A stretch of 64,000 nt of DNA, taken from NCBI GenBank assembly GCA_963277665.1, contig OY728130.1:426051101-426115100 (forward strand). The letters run 5' to 3'. Shown here piece after piece: positions 22,295-34,169 of the stretch. The position numbers and the translations under genes are program-made. Every line of letters begins with the position of its first letter. The stretch's first letter is position 1. The notes below the pieces were generated by a model. That model was not told the origin of the DNA. It ran no database searches and saw only the letters and a program-made list of their open reading frames with translations. The stretch is from Viscum album (taxonomy: Eukaryota; Streptophyta; Magnoliopsida; Santalales; Viscaceae).

Positions 22295-24213
22295 TGAAAC
22301 GCATGGCCGATTGTCGCCTATCGACCGATCAAAGTTCCGGTGCTCTGCTAATGTGTATAGCAGCACTCGGGTCGAATCCTCGGCGATGATACTTTGAAAT
22401 AGTCGTTTGTTTTTAATTAATTGTATTCTGATTGGGGGGTTTGTTTGCAGATCTTATGAAATAATTTATGTATGATGTTTGATTCAAAAAATTTATAAAG
22501 ATTGGGGTGATTTCATTATTAGGGAGTTAAGCTTGTGATATCCTTGAGCTTTACTTTATATTGCATTTAAATTAACACCCACTTCACAAGTTGATATCGA
22601 TTAGAATTCCTAAGTGTTAAATCTTTAATCCAAGCCTTAACTTAATTAGGATTTTAATATTAATCATTCAATGTTTATGGTAGTGTATTCTTAGTTCCAA
22701 TAATCCATGGAAACTACATGCTAAACAAAATATGTCATTAATCCATGACAAATTAATTCCAACATACACAATGTTAAATTAACGAATACTCATCGAGAAA
22801 ATACTCTCAATCACTTAACATACCTAAATTATAACTCACCCCAATGAGATATTTACTCATCCATTTGGGTTTTTAATATTCTGGTTATATTAATTATGAT
22901 GATAAATTAAGAATAGAAGAAAAAGAAAGGGATTAGAAAAGAGTGGTACGTCGACACACACACACACGAACGATGATGATAATTAAAAACAGATTTTCGA
23001 TTGAATGAGGAAGAAAAATAAGGGAAGGGGATTCAACTGAATTTAAACTATTTTAAGAAAATAAATATTAAACTACAGAAGGTGGATGAGAATAAGAGAT
23101 ATTGAATAAGTAACTTGCATTAAAACAGAATTACAAAGAAAGAGACTTACAAAATTACAAAAATGAAGAACATGAAATTAAGTGAAAACAAAGAGAGGAG
23201 GAAAGGTCTATCAAGTGAAAACTTGAGTATGAAATATCCTCCTAAGCCTTTTTCAAGGCCTTGGTCATGCCAATATGTTCTCCTCTCTTCTGAAATGCCA
23301 ACCCCTCTCAAGGAGAGAAGGGGAGAGTATTTATAGCCCAAGGAGTGGACTGTTTGCATTCCCAATCTGTCCCTCCACTTGAATCGCCACTTTGTCTATT
23401 TAGACAGCAGAATCATAAAATATCTCCTTCTTTAACGTTGTATACAATAATTTTTTTCTACTACTCTCAAAATTTGGAGTCATTTGGACTTAAGGATCAA
23501 AATTTATGGCCGGTTGATTAAACAAAGTTAAACTGTCCATTTCAATCCAGTCTTTTTGAAGTCCATAATGTGAAATGGGTTTTGAATATGATGATGCCTT
23601 CAAATACGAATGGTTTATTCAACAACGTCGGCCGCCTATATCTCCTCTTTCACACTGCAAAATATTAGCTCGATTTGATGCTTAAATCATGAGATATGTC
23701 ATGCATACTATACTAATTTTAATTCTCGGACAGAATGGTGTGCTGGACTTCAAAGATTTATTTGGGCCCCTTGTACTTAGATTTGGGCCTTGAAATTTTT
23801 ATCCAAGATGAAATGTAGTGTCCCCCGAATTATGGTGTAGAGTTAATGTTTTTGGAATTCTGTATTGATCCCAGTAAATCAATTTTCAAGGCTGGTTTAG
23901 TTTGTTCACAGATTCTTTGGTCTTGTTTGGGAGGACCATATGACCCTTCAAATGGAAGAATTGGAACATGGTACCTTGTAATGAAATGTTTTATATTGAA
24001 AGGAGAATACTAAAAAACAAGAAGCACACAAATTTGATCAGTATAGTGACAGTTATTATTAAAACATTAAACTGACTCAATTGGAATACTTCTAAAAATG
24101 CTCAAAAAGTATACATAATATTAAAACATTAATATTTCACACAAATTATGCACATTTCATATAAAATAAGTAAAGGGGGAATATAATAAGTCATGAAAAT
24201 ATTAATAACATCA
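22295..24213 (-). repeat. 3' LTR of the Athila element (1,919 bp)
   Basis: On the plus strand it reads TGAAACGCATGG...ATTAATAACATCA. It matches 31760-33677 over its whole length, including the ACACACACACAC run near 22960 and the TATA box at 23327. It is flanked inside by the PPT at 24214. Confidence 0.92.
23327..23336 (-). promoter_or_regulatory. TATA box in the Athila 3' LTR
   Basis: The minus strand reads CTATAAATAC, identical to the copy at 32791-32800 in the 5' LTR. Confidence 0.65.
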
Positions 24214-24226
24214 ACTCCCCCACACT
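24214..24226 (-). other. Polypurine tract of the Athila element
   Basis: The minus strand reads AGTGTGGGGGAGT directly before the LTR start TGATGTTATT. Confidence 0.85.
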
Positions 24227-25920
24227 TAGTTTTGTGCATGTCCTCATGTGCAACAAATATAAAAACATGACAAAATCATTTTTACTCACCAACAGATATT
24301 AAAACTTTGTTTTCTCCAATAAGGGGAGGTTTAGACTATTTCACTCATCCATTTTGAATTCCACCACAAGTTGTTACAGAATTTTTTTTCCAAAACTAGT
24401 TCATTTTTTCAAGCTCAAATTTAGAAATGGAACATGTGGACACTCAAAAATCACACCTCTCAAGATGATAAAATTCATTTGTGGAGGTTCACTCTTTCAC
24501 CAACCAAAAGTGAAAATATTAGAGTTTGAAAAGAGATCTCAGCTTACAATCCCTATACAAAGTGCACAAGAATCAAGATGTATTTTTAAGGTGTTTTTTG
24601 TGGCTATGGGACGGTAGGAATATAATGTTCAAGAGAGAGAAGAAGAGTGTTAAAATACCAACATAGAAAAAGCAATGCACATTTTTTTGAAATGAAACAT
24701 GGAAGGAAATGAAAACACATATTTACAAGGTAATGATTATGTAAAGAATGACACAATAGAGGAAGAAAATATGAAGGTAATGAGAAGATGTAATATTTAC
24801 AACACAAAAAACTTCTCCCAATAAGAATATAATGCAAGTGTTCGCTTTTTTTTCTTTTCCTTTTTTTCATTGTTTTTTCGAAAGTTGACCTTGAAACAGA
24901 TCTCACACTCATATCCCAACCCATGTTTGATCTCCTCATGGCACTAATTGTAATAGTTATAACAAGGTCAAAGGTTGAGGAAGAGTGATTTTTGACCTAC
25001 CCAAGACACAACCCATTTTTTTTCAATTTTTTTTGATTTTGATTTTTTTGATTTTTTTGAATTTTTTTTATTGAACACTTTTCAATACCATTTGCACAAT
25101 ACATTACCAAATCCCAATTAATTATAAACTACCCACCCCCACACTAAAATGAATGCTTTCCCTCAAGAATATGATAACACACCAGAAAGTAAGGAAATGA
25201 TACCCAAAAATGAAATCCATTCCCCCCACACTTAAATTTCAAAAACTTATGTAATGAAAATCCATGTTGATATTGGGTGGGAAAAGGTATTTGGCTTGTA
25301 ATGTGTCTATAAAAGAAAAGGTTTTCATAGGCTCAAAGGGGATTTCAAAAGGAGGATTAATGTAAGGGAAATGGGAGGCTATTTGGCTGTTGTGATTTTC
25401 ATGTGGTTCAGAAAATGCCTCTATCATATTAATACACACTAAGGTAGGAAATTCAGCTCGAAGGTCCACAAACTCAAGACTCACAAATGGGGGTGAAAAC
25501 ACACATTTTGAAAAGATGGCCATAGGTGGCCTTGGAATGAAAGAAAATGTTTGTTCTCATGTTTGGGGAGAATAATTTTCCAAATCAAAAATTGAGCATT
25601 CAAAATGTGTTGGTTTTGACACAAAATTCTTTATCCAAAGTCATAATGAAAATACAAAATTTATGAGATGAAAAAATGTCTGTTAACTCCCAAAATGGTT
25701 GTACAAAATTTCAAAACTCGATGGTGAGAAAGCATGACTTGTAATTTTTTTTTGTATTTTTTTTGGTTTTTTTTGGTTTTTTAGGTTTTTATTTTTGTAA
25801 ATATATACCCACACAAAATAGAAAGTGAAAAATTAAGGTTTTGATAAAGAAAATGGTTGAAAAAAATTAAAGAGAGATGAAGAAGAAGAAAGAGGTAGAG
25901 AGAGGAAAAGATAGAGAGAG
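24227..25920 (-). other. Athila 3' region after integrase, no env domain recognised
   Basis: This is 1.7 kb between the pol stop and the PPT, with homopolymer-rich stretches (for example 24845-24880, 25018-25075 and 25748-25795). Some Athila elements carry an envelope-like ORF here. I see only one frame of note, 25239-25523 minus (94 codons: IPFEPMKTFSFIDTLQAKY within it). It has no signal peptide or membrane segment that I can see and no recognised family. It may be a remnant of such an ORF or chance. Confidence 0.55.
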
Positions 25921-27250
25921 TTAAAGGGAAAGAGGTGCCCCCTGGTTTGGATTTGGCGGGTCACCTTCTCCATCTAGTGGTAGGTCAGCTAGAGAAGTTG
26001 GGGAGCCAGTGGAAGTTGATGTTGTGACAGGATTGCATGTCCTCTCATGGTGATGCTTTAACCGATGTCCATTAACTGTGAATGTCCTTTTGAAAGAGGG
26101 GTCTTGGACTTTCACTACACCAAATGGGTAAACGTTAGTAATAACAAAAGGACCTTCCCAACGAGAATTAAGCTTACCTGGATGAAGACGAAATCGAGAA
26201 TTGAATAGCATTACCTTTTCACCTTCATGAAATACCTTTCTCAGGATGTGTCTGTCATGGAGTACCTTAGCCTTCTCTTTGTACAGATTGGAATTCTCAT
26301 AGGATTCAAGTCGAAGCTCCTCCAGTTCAGCCAATTGCAACAATCTTTCTTCACCATATTTTTCACAATCAAAATTACAGGTTTTCACAGCCCAAAAAGA
26401 CTTATGTTGGATTTTAACTAGTAAGTGACACACTTTACCAACAACTATCCTAAAAGGAGACATCCCAAGGGGTGTTTTATAAGTACTTAGATAAGCCCAA
26501 AGGGCATCACCAAGTCTCTCAGGCCAGTATTTTCTGGTGGGCTTAACAATTCTCTCAAGTACTCTTTTCACTTCTCTATTAGAGAGTTCAGACATACCAT
26601 TTGTTTGGGGGTGATATGCAGTTGAAGTTTTATGAACAACCCCATTATTTTTCAGAAGAGTTTCCATGGTTCTATTACAAAAATGGGTTCCTAAGTCACT
26701 GATCAAGGAACGTGGTGTGCCAAATCGTTGGAAGATGTGGGTCTTTAGGAACTCACTAACAGTATGAGCATCATCCTTCCTAGTGGGTTTGGACCCAACC
26801 CACCTTGAAACATAATCGACCGCAAGAAGAATGTATGAGAATCCATTGGAAGGGGGAAATGGTCCCATGAAATAGATACCCCAAACATCAAAGATCTCAC
26901 AGAAAATTAAAGGCTTTTGGGGCATTTCATTTATCTTTGAAATTATGCCAAACTTTTGGCAATCGGGACATGATTGAAAAAACTCATGTGAGTCCTTGAA
27001 GAGTGAAGGCCAGAAGAATCCAGAGTCTAGGAACTTTCGGGAGGTCCTTTGTGGTCCAAAGTGGCCACCTCCAGGAAGTGAGTGATAGAATTCTAAGATG
27101 GAAGAATATTCATCTTCATCAACACATCTCATAATTACCATGTCTTCCCCAGTTTTCCAAAGTTTATTTTCTTCCCAAAAATAGTATTTTGAATCACTTT
27201 TTAACTTCATTTTTTGTTCTTTTGAAAACTTTTCAGGAAAAACACCAGAA
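25921..27250 (-). pseudogene. Athila gag-pol: integrase
   Basis: This is the C-terminal part of the polyprotein. The zinc-binding HHCC domain reads [11 protein letters not shown] ... SCPDCQKFG. The catalytic core should open GIDFMGPF but reads GIYFMGPF, so the first catalytic Asp is Tyr (codon 26872-26874). The second Asp (LISDLGTHF, about 26695) and the Glu ([12 protein letters not shown], about 26590) remain. The C-terminal part contains [15 protein letters not shown], usual for Ty3 integrases. The frame is open from 27834 to the stop at 25921. The loss of one DDE residue alone would abolish integration. Confidence 0.92.
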
Positions 27251-27353
27251 ACCAAGTAATTTACAATTGGGGCATACCATGGTATTTTTGGAGTGAGAGA
27301 TGAAAGGTGCTCAGTGGGGAATTTAGGATCGATGATTTCAGATTGAGAAGAAT

Positions 27354-27714
27354 TAGAAATTCTACTCAAGTGATCAGCCATAGGGTTTTCTTTTCCAGGT
27401 CTATCTTTTATTTCAAGGTCAAACTCTTGGAGCATTAGAATCCATCTTATTAGCCTCGGTTTGGAATCACTTTTCTTGAGTAAGAAATTAATAGTAGAAT
27501 GGTCTGTGAAGATGATGATTTTGGTACCTAAGAGATAGGACCAGAATTTATCTAAGGAAAAAACCACAACTAAAAGTTCTTTTTCAGTGACAGTGTAGTG
27601 AGATTGAGTTTCATCCAATGTTTTTGAGGCATAATAGATTACATGAGGAATTATTTCTCTTCTTTGACCAAGAATAGCCCCAACAGCTCTATCATAAGCA
27701 TCACACACCAATTC
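27354..27714 (-). pseudogene. Athila gag-pol: RNase H
   Basis: The RNase H fold follows RT in the same open frame. It contains [18 protein letters not shown] (first Asp), [13 protein letters not shown] (Glu), [11 protein letters not shown] (Asp) and [11 protein letters not shown] (last Asp), so all expected acidic residues are visible. It would remove the RNA strand during cDNA synthesis. No stop lies inside this domain, but the polyprotein is interrupted upstream. Confidence 0.9.
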
Positions 27715-28830
27715 AAAGGGTAAAGACCAATCAGGGGGTTGGATTATCGGGGCAGATGTGAGAGCAGTTTTGAGTTCAATGAAGGCTCTCTTGAAAACCT
27801 CATCAAAATGGAAAGTGACATCATTTTTGAGCAAATGAGTGAGTGGTAGGGAAATCCTACTGAAGTTATGGATGAACCTCCGATAGAAACCGGGATGACT
27901 GAGGAATGAACAGATGTCTCAAACATAAGTGGGTGGAGGAAGTGATTGGATCACTTCAATTTTTGCAGGATCGACTTCAATACCATCTTTTGAAACTATG
28001 TTCCCTAGAACAATCCCATTTGAAACCATGAAGTGACATTTTTCAAAATTTAACACAAGGATGCACTTGAAAAACTTTTTCAGGACAAGAGAGAGTGAAT
28101 TCAAACAAGATTCAAATGATTCAACATAAATGGTGAAGTCATCCATGAAGACTTCCATGTAGTGTTCAATGAATTCGGAGAAGATACTCATCATACACCT
28201 ATGGAATGTTGCAGGAGCACTGAAAAGTCAAAAAGGAATTCTTCTATATGCATATGTTCCAAAGGGGCATGTGAAAGTAGTCTTTTCTTGGTCCTGAGGT
28301 GAGATTGGGATTTGAAAATAGCCGGTGTATCCATCAAAGAAGCAATAGTGTGACTTTACGGATAATCTTTCTAGCATTTGATCAAGGAATGGAAGAGGGT
28401 AGTGATCTTTTCATGTTTCAGCATTATATTTTCAATAATCGATGCATACACGCCATTTTTTCTTCACTCGAGTTGTGACTACCTCCCCATGTTCATTTGT
28501 GACAACATTTATCCCACCCTTCTTAGGTACAACTTGAATTGTACTAACCCATTCACTATCAGAAATTGGGTAGTTAATACCAGCTTGCAAAATCTTGGTG
28601 ATCTCTTCCCTAACTACCTAAAGGATGAGTGGATTGAGTCTTCTTTGTGGTTGTCTAATTGGTTTGGATGATTCCTCAAGATGGATGAGATGCATGCAAA
28701 GGGAAGGGTTGATTCCTGGTATGTCATCTAGGGTCCACCCTAAGGCCTTTTTGTTTTCCTCTAACACCTGAACAAGTTTGGACTCCTCGGTTTCAGTAAG
28801 GGTGGAAGAGATAATGACAGGATATGCATG
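27715..28830 (-). pseudogene. Athila gag-pol: reverse transcriptase, interrupted by stops
   Basis: RT motifs are in one frame with the rest of pol but are cut by stops. In order: ADD-like lead (KALGWTLDDIPGI), QPQRRLNP, stop at 28618, VSTIQVVPKKGG, RVCIDY followed by a stop near 28435, a further stop near 28418, SHYCFFDGYTGYFQI, a stop near 28230 (PF*LF), then the catalytic box MEVFMDDFTIY at about 28137-28152 with both Asp intact, and a stop at 27919. At least two of the stops (RVCIDY*, PTYV*) sit where related elements have Arg and read TGA, consistent with CGA to TGA transitions. Confidence 0.9.
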
Positions 28831-29220
28831 ATCATGGAATAAGAATGCATATTTCAGGTGTGCAGGAAGAGGTTTCAGATTAGTCTCATCATTAATTTTT
28901 GGGTTAGGAAACTCAGAAATGGAGGATGGGACTTCAGTTGCTTCAGATTCATTTTTACCAATACTGTCTAAGGTGGAGCAGTTTTGATCAGAGTTGAGAT
29001 GGGATTCAAGAGAGTTTTCAAGATCCTCTAAATTGATGGAGTCTATGAATGAAAGGTCCACATCAACATCACCATTTATGACTTGGTTAATCCTAGTGCA
29101 GATTTCACAAGATCTTATCTCTTCCGAACAGGATGAACATGATGGAATGGGGTTCAATTGACTCTTAGAAGTGTCCTCAGAAGCATTGATTGAGAATGTA
29201 GAGTGATCCTTAGATGGGTA

Positions 29221-29940
29221 TCACATGGCTTGGAAAATGTTGAACTTGACCAGTTGGCCACAGAATTCCATGGATAGGATGCCTGAATGGACATCAATCT
29301 TGGTTCTCGCAGTCATGAGGAATGGTCTTCCTATAATTAGGGGAGATCTAGAAGAGTTCGTCTCACCTTCCATGTCAAGGGCATAGAAATCAGCAGGGAA
29401 GATAAGATCATTGACTCGGACAAGGAAATCCTCAATTATTCCCTCAGGACTGGATATGCTTCGATTGGCTAACTGAATGACAACACCCGTTGGGTACAAG
29501 GGACCTAGACCAAGGTTAGAGAATATGGATTTGGGCATGACATTAATTGAGGCTCCTAGGTCTATGAGTGAATCATCAAAGTTGGAACTTTCAATTTGGC
29601 ATGGGACTGTAAAGGTCCCTAGATCTTTGCACTTAATGGGTATGGAAGGCTGGGTGGAAACATTTTCAAAGGTCCTAAGTTGCCTCTTGTGGGTGCACAA
29701 TTCCTTAAGAAACTTGGCATACTTAGGAATTTGTTTTATGGAATCTAATAGGGGAATATTGACTTCAACACGTCTAAACATGTCGAGCATTTCAGGATCA
29801 GGTTCAAAGGACTTCCTTGGTTTAGAAACGACTTGAGGAGAAGGAATTGGATTCCTAAGTGGAACGGAAGGAGGTGAGGTAATGGTTTTAGGTTCCTTTT
29901 CAAGTTTCCTTTTCTTTTCATTTTCTAGGTCAATATTCAA
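29221..29940 (-). pseudogene. Athila gag-pol: aspartic protease
   Basis: This open segment, in the gag-pol frame, holds the retropepsin domain. The active site reads SLIDLGASINVMP (Asp at about 29562; Athila elements commonly have DLGA in place of DTGA). Later IIGRPFLMTARTKIDV matches the C-terminal half of plant Ty3 proteases. Its stop at 29221 cuts it from the RT lead-in at 28618-29157. The N-terminal ~100 residues are a Pro/Lys-rich linker from gag. Confidence 0.88.
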
Positions 29941-30231
29941 AGGAGGGTTTGAGGATTTATCTTGAGGAATAGAAATTTTCTTTCCTGATCTTAGTGCAAT
30001 TTCACTTACATTACCCTTGGGGTTGGGTAATGGTTGAGCTGGGAGTTGGGAAGAATTTGATTGTTGTTACTGGATCAGGTGGGATGCAAGTTGACCTATT
30101 TGAATTTCAATGTTTTTAAGGATAGAACGGGTGAAGGAGGAAAGATCTTACCCTGCACTTTCCCATGGTTTCTTGGAAGAAGAGGCTCCCAGATTGGGAT
30201 TTCCTTGATTTTAGTTCTTGGGAAATCGATT

Positions 30232-31527
30232 TTATTGGTTTTGGAATTGGGAAGGCTCACTAGGATGATGGAATCCAGGAGGAGGATTGTTCCTTTGAGG
30301 TTGAGGAACAAAAGGATAAGGTTGATGGAAGTTACCAACACCTTGACCAAATTGAAAAAGGTTTGGGTTTTGAGGAGGGAATTGAGGGGGATGAGAGACA
30401 GGATTACCATACCTCAATCCTTGGTTAAAGTTAGCAGAGAAGGTCTCAAAGTGAGGTTGGTTGAAGTTTCTAACAAACTGACCTGATAGTTGAGGGTTGG
30501 TGTTCCGTTGAGCATATGCTGCATTGAGCTCCATTGGTCTAGATGAATCGGATTCATCCTCTCGAAGTTGTGGACATGTGTCTGTTGGATGAGCTTGGGA
30601 GCTACAGATTCCACAATTCTTGATAGGTCCAGGGAATAGTGACTATGGAGAAGATGAGGTTGGGGCTTTGGTAGCCACCGCTAGTTGACACACAAGACCT
30701 GTAAGTTCACTTATCCACTCAGTCATCTTGTTAGGCTCTATGGATTGATTATCTTGGGCTTGTCTGACTTGAGCATGTTCTCGAGTATGGAATTGTTGTG
30801 TGTTTGTAGGCATGTTACTTATGAGATCTCTTTCAGCTTTTGGAGTTTTTTCAACAAGAGCACCGCCACTTGCGGCATCAATGAGGGTTCTCTCCATAGC
30901 CAATAAACCCTCATAGAAGTATTGGATCAAGAGTTGGTCAGGGATTTGATGGTGTGGGCAGGTTGCCACAATCTTTTTGAACCTCTCCCAGTACTCATGG
31001 TGTGATTCATTTGGGAATTGACAGATACCACTTATTTCCTTTCGGATGGAAGCGGTACGAGAAGCAGGAAAGAATTTTTCTAGAAAGAGACGCTTCATGT
31101 CATTCCATGTAGTTATGGAACCAGGAGGGAGGTAGTAGAGCCATGACTTGGCAGAGTCAGCTAGGGAGAAAGGGAATGCTCGGAGTTTGATTTGTTCTTC
31201 AGAAACCCCTTGAGGCTTCATGGTAGAGCACACCACCTGGAACTCTTTGAGATGTAAATGTGGATCCTCACCGGCTAGCCCATGGAAATGAGGTAGAAGA
31301 TGAATCAAACGCGATTTGAGTTCGAAGTCAGCCTCTATGTTTGGATATTTAATACTAAGGGGTTGGTAATTCATATCAGGGGCAACAATTTCTTTCAATG
31401 TTTTTTCCCTAGGATTGGCCATATCGAATTCAATTGGTAGGGAAATTATTGGTTCTTTGGTGATTTGGTTATCGCTAATGGTCCTCCTAAGTCGACGAAG
31501 AGTTCTATCAATTTCAGGGTCAAACAA
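30232..31527 (-). pseudogene. Athila gag, single in-frame stop
   Basis: Gag starts with Met at 31527 and is open for 294 codons, stops once (TAG at 30643-30645) and continues in the same frame to 30232. The capsid core is clear: FPFSLADSAKSWLYYLPPGS, then TSIRKEISG-like sequence and QFPNESHHEYWERFKKIV, then YEGLLAMERTLIDAASGG. The nucleocapsid zinc knuckle CGICSSQAHPTDTC is a perfect C-x2-C-x4-H-x4-C motif (30574-30615) and lies just after the stop. A Gln/Asn/Pro-rich tail follows. Confidence 0.92.
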
Positions 31528-31739
31528 ATCCGAGGGATTGTTTGGGAGGCTACGGGGAATTCAGAGAGATTTAGAAAGGATGAGGAAGATGGGGTTTCCT
31601 TTGTGTTTCTTTTTCAGTTTATGATTTTTAAGAGGAAGATGGGTTTTTCTTTTTCTTTTTTTTTTCAATTTTTTTTTAAAATTTGTTTTTTTGTGTTTTC
31701 TTGACAATAACCAGAAAGTAATGACTACTTAAAGAACCA
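31528..31739 (-). other. Athila leader between PBS and gag
   Basis: This is a short leader, strongly purine-rich on the minus strand (T-rich on the plus strand at 31590-31690). No ORF or RNA is recognised. Confidence 0.6.
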
Positions 31740-31757
31740 TCCCCGGCAACGGCGCCA
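31740..31757 (-). other. Primer-binding site of the Athila element (tRNA-Asp type)
   Basis: The minus strand reads TGGCGCCGTTGCCGGGGA, an undamaged 18-base PBS of the tRNA-Asp type typical of Athila, two bases inside the 5' LTR end. Confidence 0.93.
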
Positions 31758-31759
31758 TT

Positions 31760-33677
31760 TGAAATGCACGGCCGATTGTCACCTATCGACCGGTAAAAGT
31801 TCCGGTGCTCTGATAATGTGTATAGAAACACTCGGGTTGAATCCTCGGCGTTGATACTTTGAAATAGTCGTTTGTTTTTAGTTAATTGTATTCTGATTGG
31901 GGGGGGGGTTGTTTGCAGAGCTTATGAAATAATTTATGGATGATGTTTGATTCAACAAATTGATAAATATTGGGGTGAGTTCATTATTAGGGAGTTAATC
32001 TTGTGATATCCTTGAGCTTTTCTTTATATTTCATTTAAATTAACACCCACTTGACAAGTTGACATCGATTAGAATTCCTAAGTGTTAAAGATTTAATCCA
32101 AGCCTTAACTTAATTAGGATTTTAATCTCAATCAGTACATGTTTTTGGTAGTGTATTTTTAGTTCCAATAATCCATGTAAACCACATGCTAAACAAAATA
32201 TGTCATTAATCCATGACAAATTAAGTCCAACATACACAATATTAAATTAACGAATACTCATCGAGCAAATACTCTCAATCACTTAACATACCTAAATTAT
32301 AACTCACCCCAATGAGATATTTACTCATCCATTTGGGTGTTTAATATTCCGGTTATTATAATTATGATGATAAATTAAGAATAGAAGAAAAAGAAAGGGA
32401 TTATAAAAGAGTGGTACGTCGACACACACACACACGAACGATGATGATAATTAAAAACGGATTTTTGATTGAATGAGGAAGAAAAAGAAGGGAAGGGGAA
32501 TCAACTGAATTTAAACTATTTTAACAACATAAATATTAAACTAAAAAAGGTGGATGAGAATAAGAGATATTGAATAAGTAACTTGCATTAAAACATAATT
32601 ACAAAGAGACTTACAAAATTACAAAAATGAAGAACACGAAATTATGTGAAAACAAAGAGAGGAGGAAAGGTCTCTAAAGTGAAAACTTGAGTATGGAAGA
32701 TCCTCCCAAGACTTTGGCAAGGCCTTGGTAGTGCCAATATGTTCTCCTCTCTTCTGAAATGCCAACCCCTCTCAAGGATAGAATATGAGAGTATTTATAG
32801 CCCAAGGAGTGGACTGTTTTCATTCCCAATCTGTCCCTCCACTTGCATCACCAATTTAGCTATTCAGATAGCTTAATATTCAACTATCTACTTCTTAAAA
32901 GTTGTAGAAAATAATGTTGTACGACTACTCTCAAAATTTGGAGTCATGTGGACTTAAGGATCAAAAGTTATGGCCGATTGATTAAACAAAGTTAAACTGT
33001 CCATTTCCATCCAGTCTTTTTGAAGTCCATAATGTGAAAGGGTTTTTGAATATGAAGATGCCTTCAAATCCGAATGGTTTATTCCACAAAGTCGGCCTAC
33101 AATATCGCCTATTTCACACTGAAAAGTCTCAGCTCTATTTGATGCTTACATCATGAGATATGTCATTCATACTATACTGATTTTAATTCTCGTACAGAAT
33201 GGTGGGATGGACTTCAAAGCTTTATTTGGCCCCCTTGTACTTGGATTTGGGACTTGAAATTTTTATCCAAGATGAAATGTAGTGTCCCCCGAATTATGGT
33301 GGAGAGTTAATATTTTTTGACTTATGTATTGATCCTAGTAAATCAATATTCAAGGCTGGTTCTGTTTGTTCACAGATTCTTTGGTCTTGTTTGGGAGGAC
33401 CATATGACCTTTCAAATAGCAGAATTGGCTCATGGTACCTTCTAATGAAATGTTTTATATTGAAAGGAGAATACTAAAAAATAAGAAGCACACAATTTGG
33501 ACCAGTATAGGGACAGTTATTATTAAAACATTAAACTGATTCAATTGGACTACTTCTAAAAATACTCAAAAATTATACTTAATATTAAAACATTAATATT
33601 TCACACAAATTATGCAAATTTCATATAAAATCAGTAAAGGGGGAATATAATAAGTTATAAAAATATTAATAAAATCA
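31760..33677 (-). repeat. 5' LTR of the Athila element (1,918 bp)
   Basis: On the plus strand it reads TGAAATGCACGG...ATTAATAAAATCA, matching 22295-24213 with one base difference in length. It ends at the target duplication 33678-33682. Confidence 0.93.
32791..32800 (-). promoter_or_regulatory. TATA box in the Athila 5' LTR
   Basis: The minus strand reads CTATAAATAC, about 880 bases from the LTR start and about 1.27 kb upstream of the gag Met. It would drive leftward transcription. Confidence 0.65.
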
Positions 33678-33682
33678 GAAAC
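33678..33682. repeat. Right target-site duplication of the Athila element
   Basis: GAAAC, against GCAAC on the left. Confidence 0.7.
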
Positions 33683-34164
33683 TTCCTAATCAAAACCACC
33701 TGAAAATGTCCTGACCAGAATAGCATGTGACCTCAAGTGTGCCTCACCATATACTAGAGGCTATTGAATAACATAAAGGGAGTAAATCGTACTTCAGGGA
33801 GACTATTTCCATGGTATCATGGACATTAATAAGAATTAAATAACCAAAAATCCATAGAAATTAATTTGATTATATAAAATTAGTAAAATACATCCATGCG
33901 GTGAAAAATGGAATGTAGTTATATAGTCAAACATCCCAATATATCCCACAGGCCTAATCACATATTAGAAAAAAAAAATTATAATTAGGATCTACTACCA
34001 TCATTGATCCTCATCTCCAACCCATCACCAATCTCCACCGAGCTTCTCCAGTCCCATCTACTGCAAAATCTGTGATCAAACCTGTATGACAAACATAAGG
34101 TCTATATTCATATCATGGAGCTAGTGCGGGGTATGAAAAATACATATTAGTAGGGTCTAACCAA
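33683..34164. other. Unclassified spacer, part 2
   Basis: This lies between the Athila and copia 1 insertions. There is no open frame above about 60 codons and no repeat terminus. It was continuous with 21900-22294 and 44182-45522 before the insertions. Confidence 0.5.
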
Positions 34165-34169
34165 GTTTC
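34165..34169. repeat. Left target-site duplication of copia 1
   Basis: GTTTC, identical to 44177-44181. Confidence 0.88.

Larger units (their letters stand above)
22295..33677 (-). mobile_element. Athila-type Ty3 LTR retrotransposon, complete but dead
   Basis: The element has two ~1.92 kb LTRs, a perfect 18-base tRNA-Asp-type PBS (31740-31757), one long gag-pol frame, a 1.7 kb non-coding 3' region and a PPT, all in minus orientation, with a 5 bp target duplication carrying one mismatch. The Athila call rests on the PBS TGGCGCCGTTGCCGGGGA, the gag sequence (AASGGALVEKTP), the FMDD-type RT box and the LTR length. In the first ~110 bp of the LTRs I count about ten differences by eye, so the insertion is old. 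It split the spacer that lies between LARD copy X and LARD LTR A. Confidence 0.93.

Noticed and set aside
22962..22973. CA microsatellite as an independent feature
   Set aside because: It is part of the Athila LTR and is present in both LTRs.
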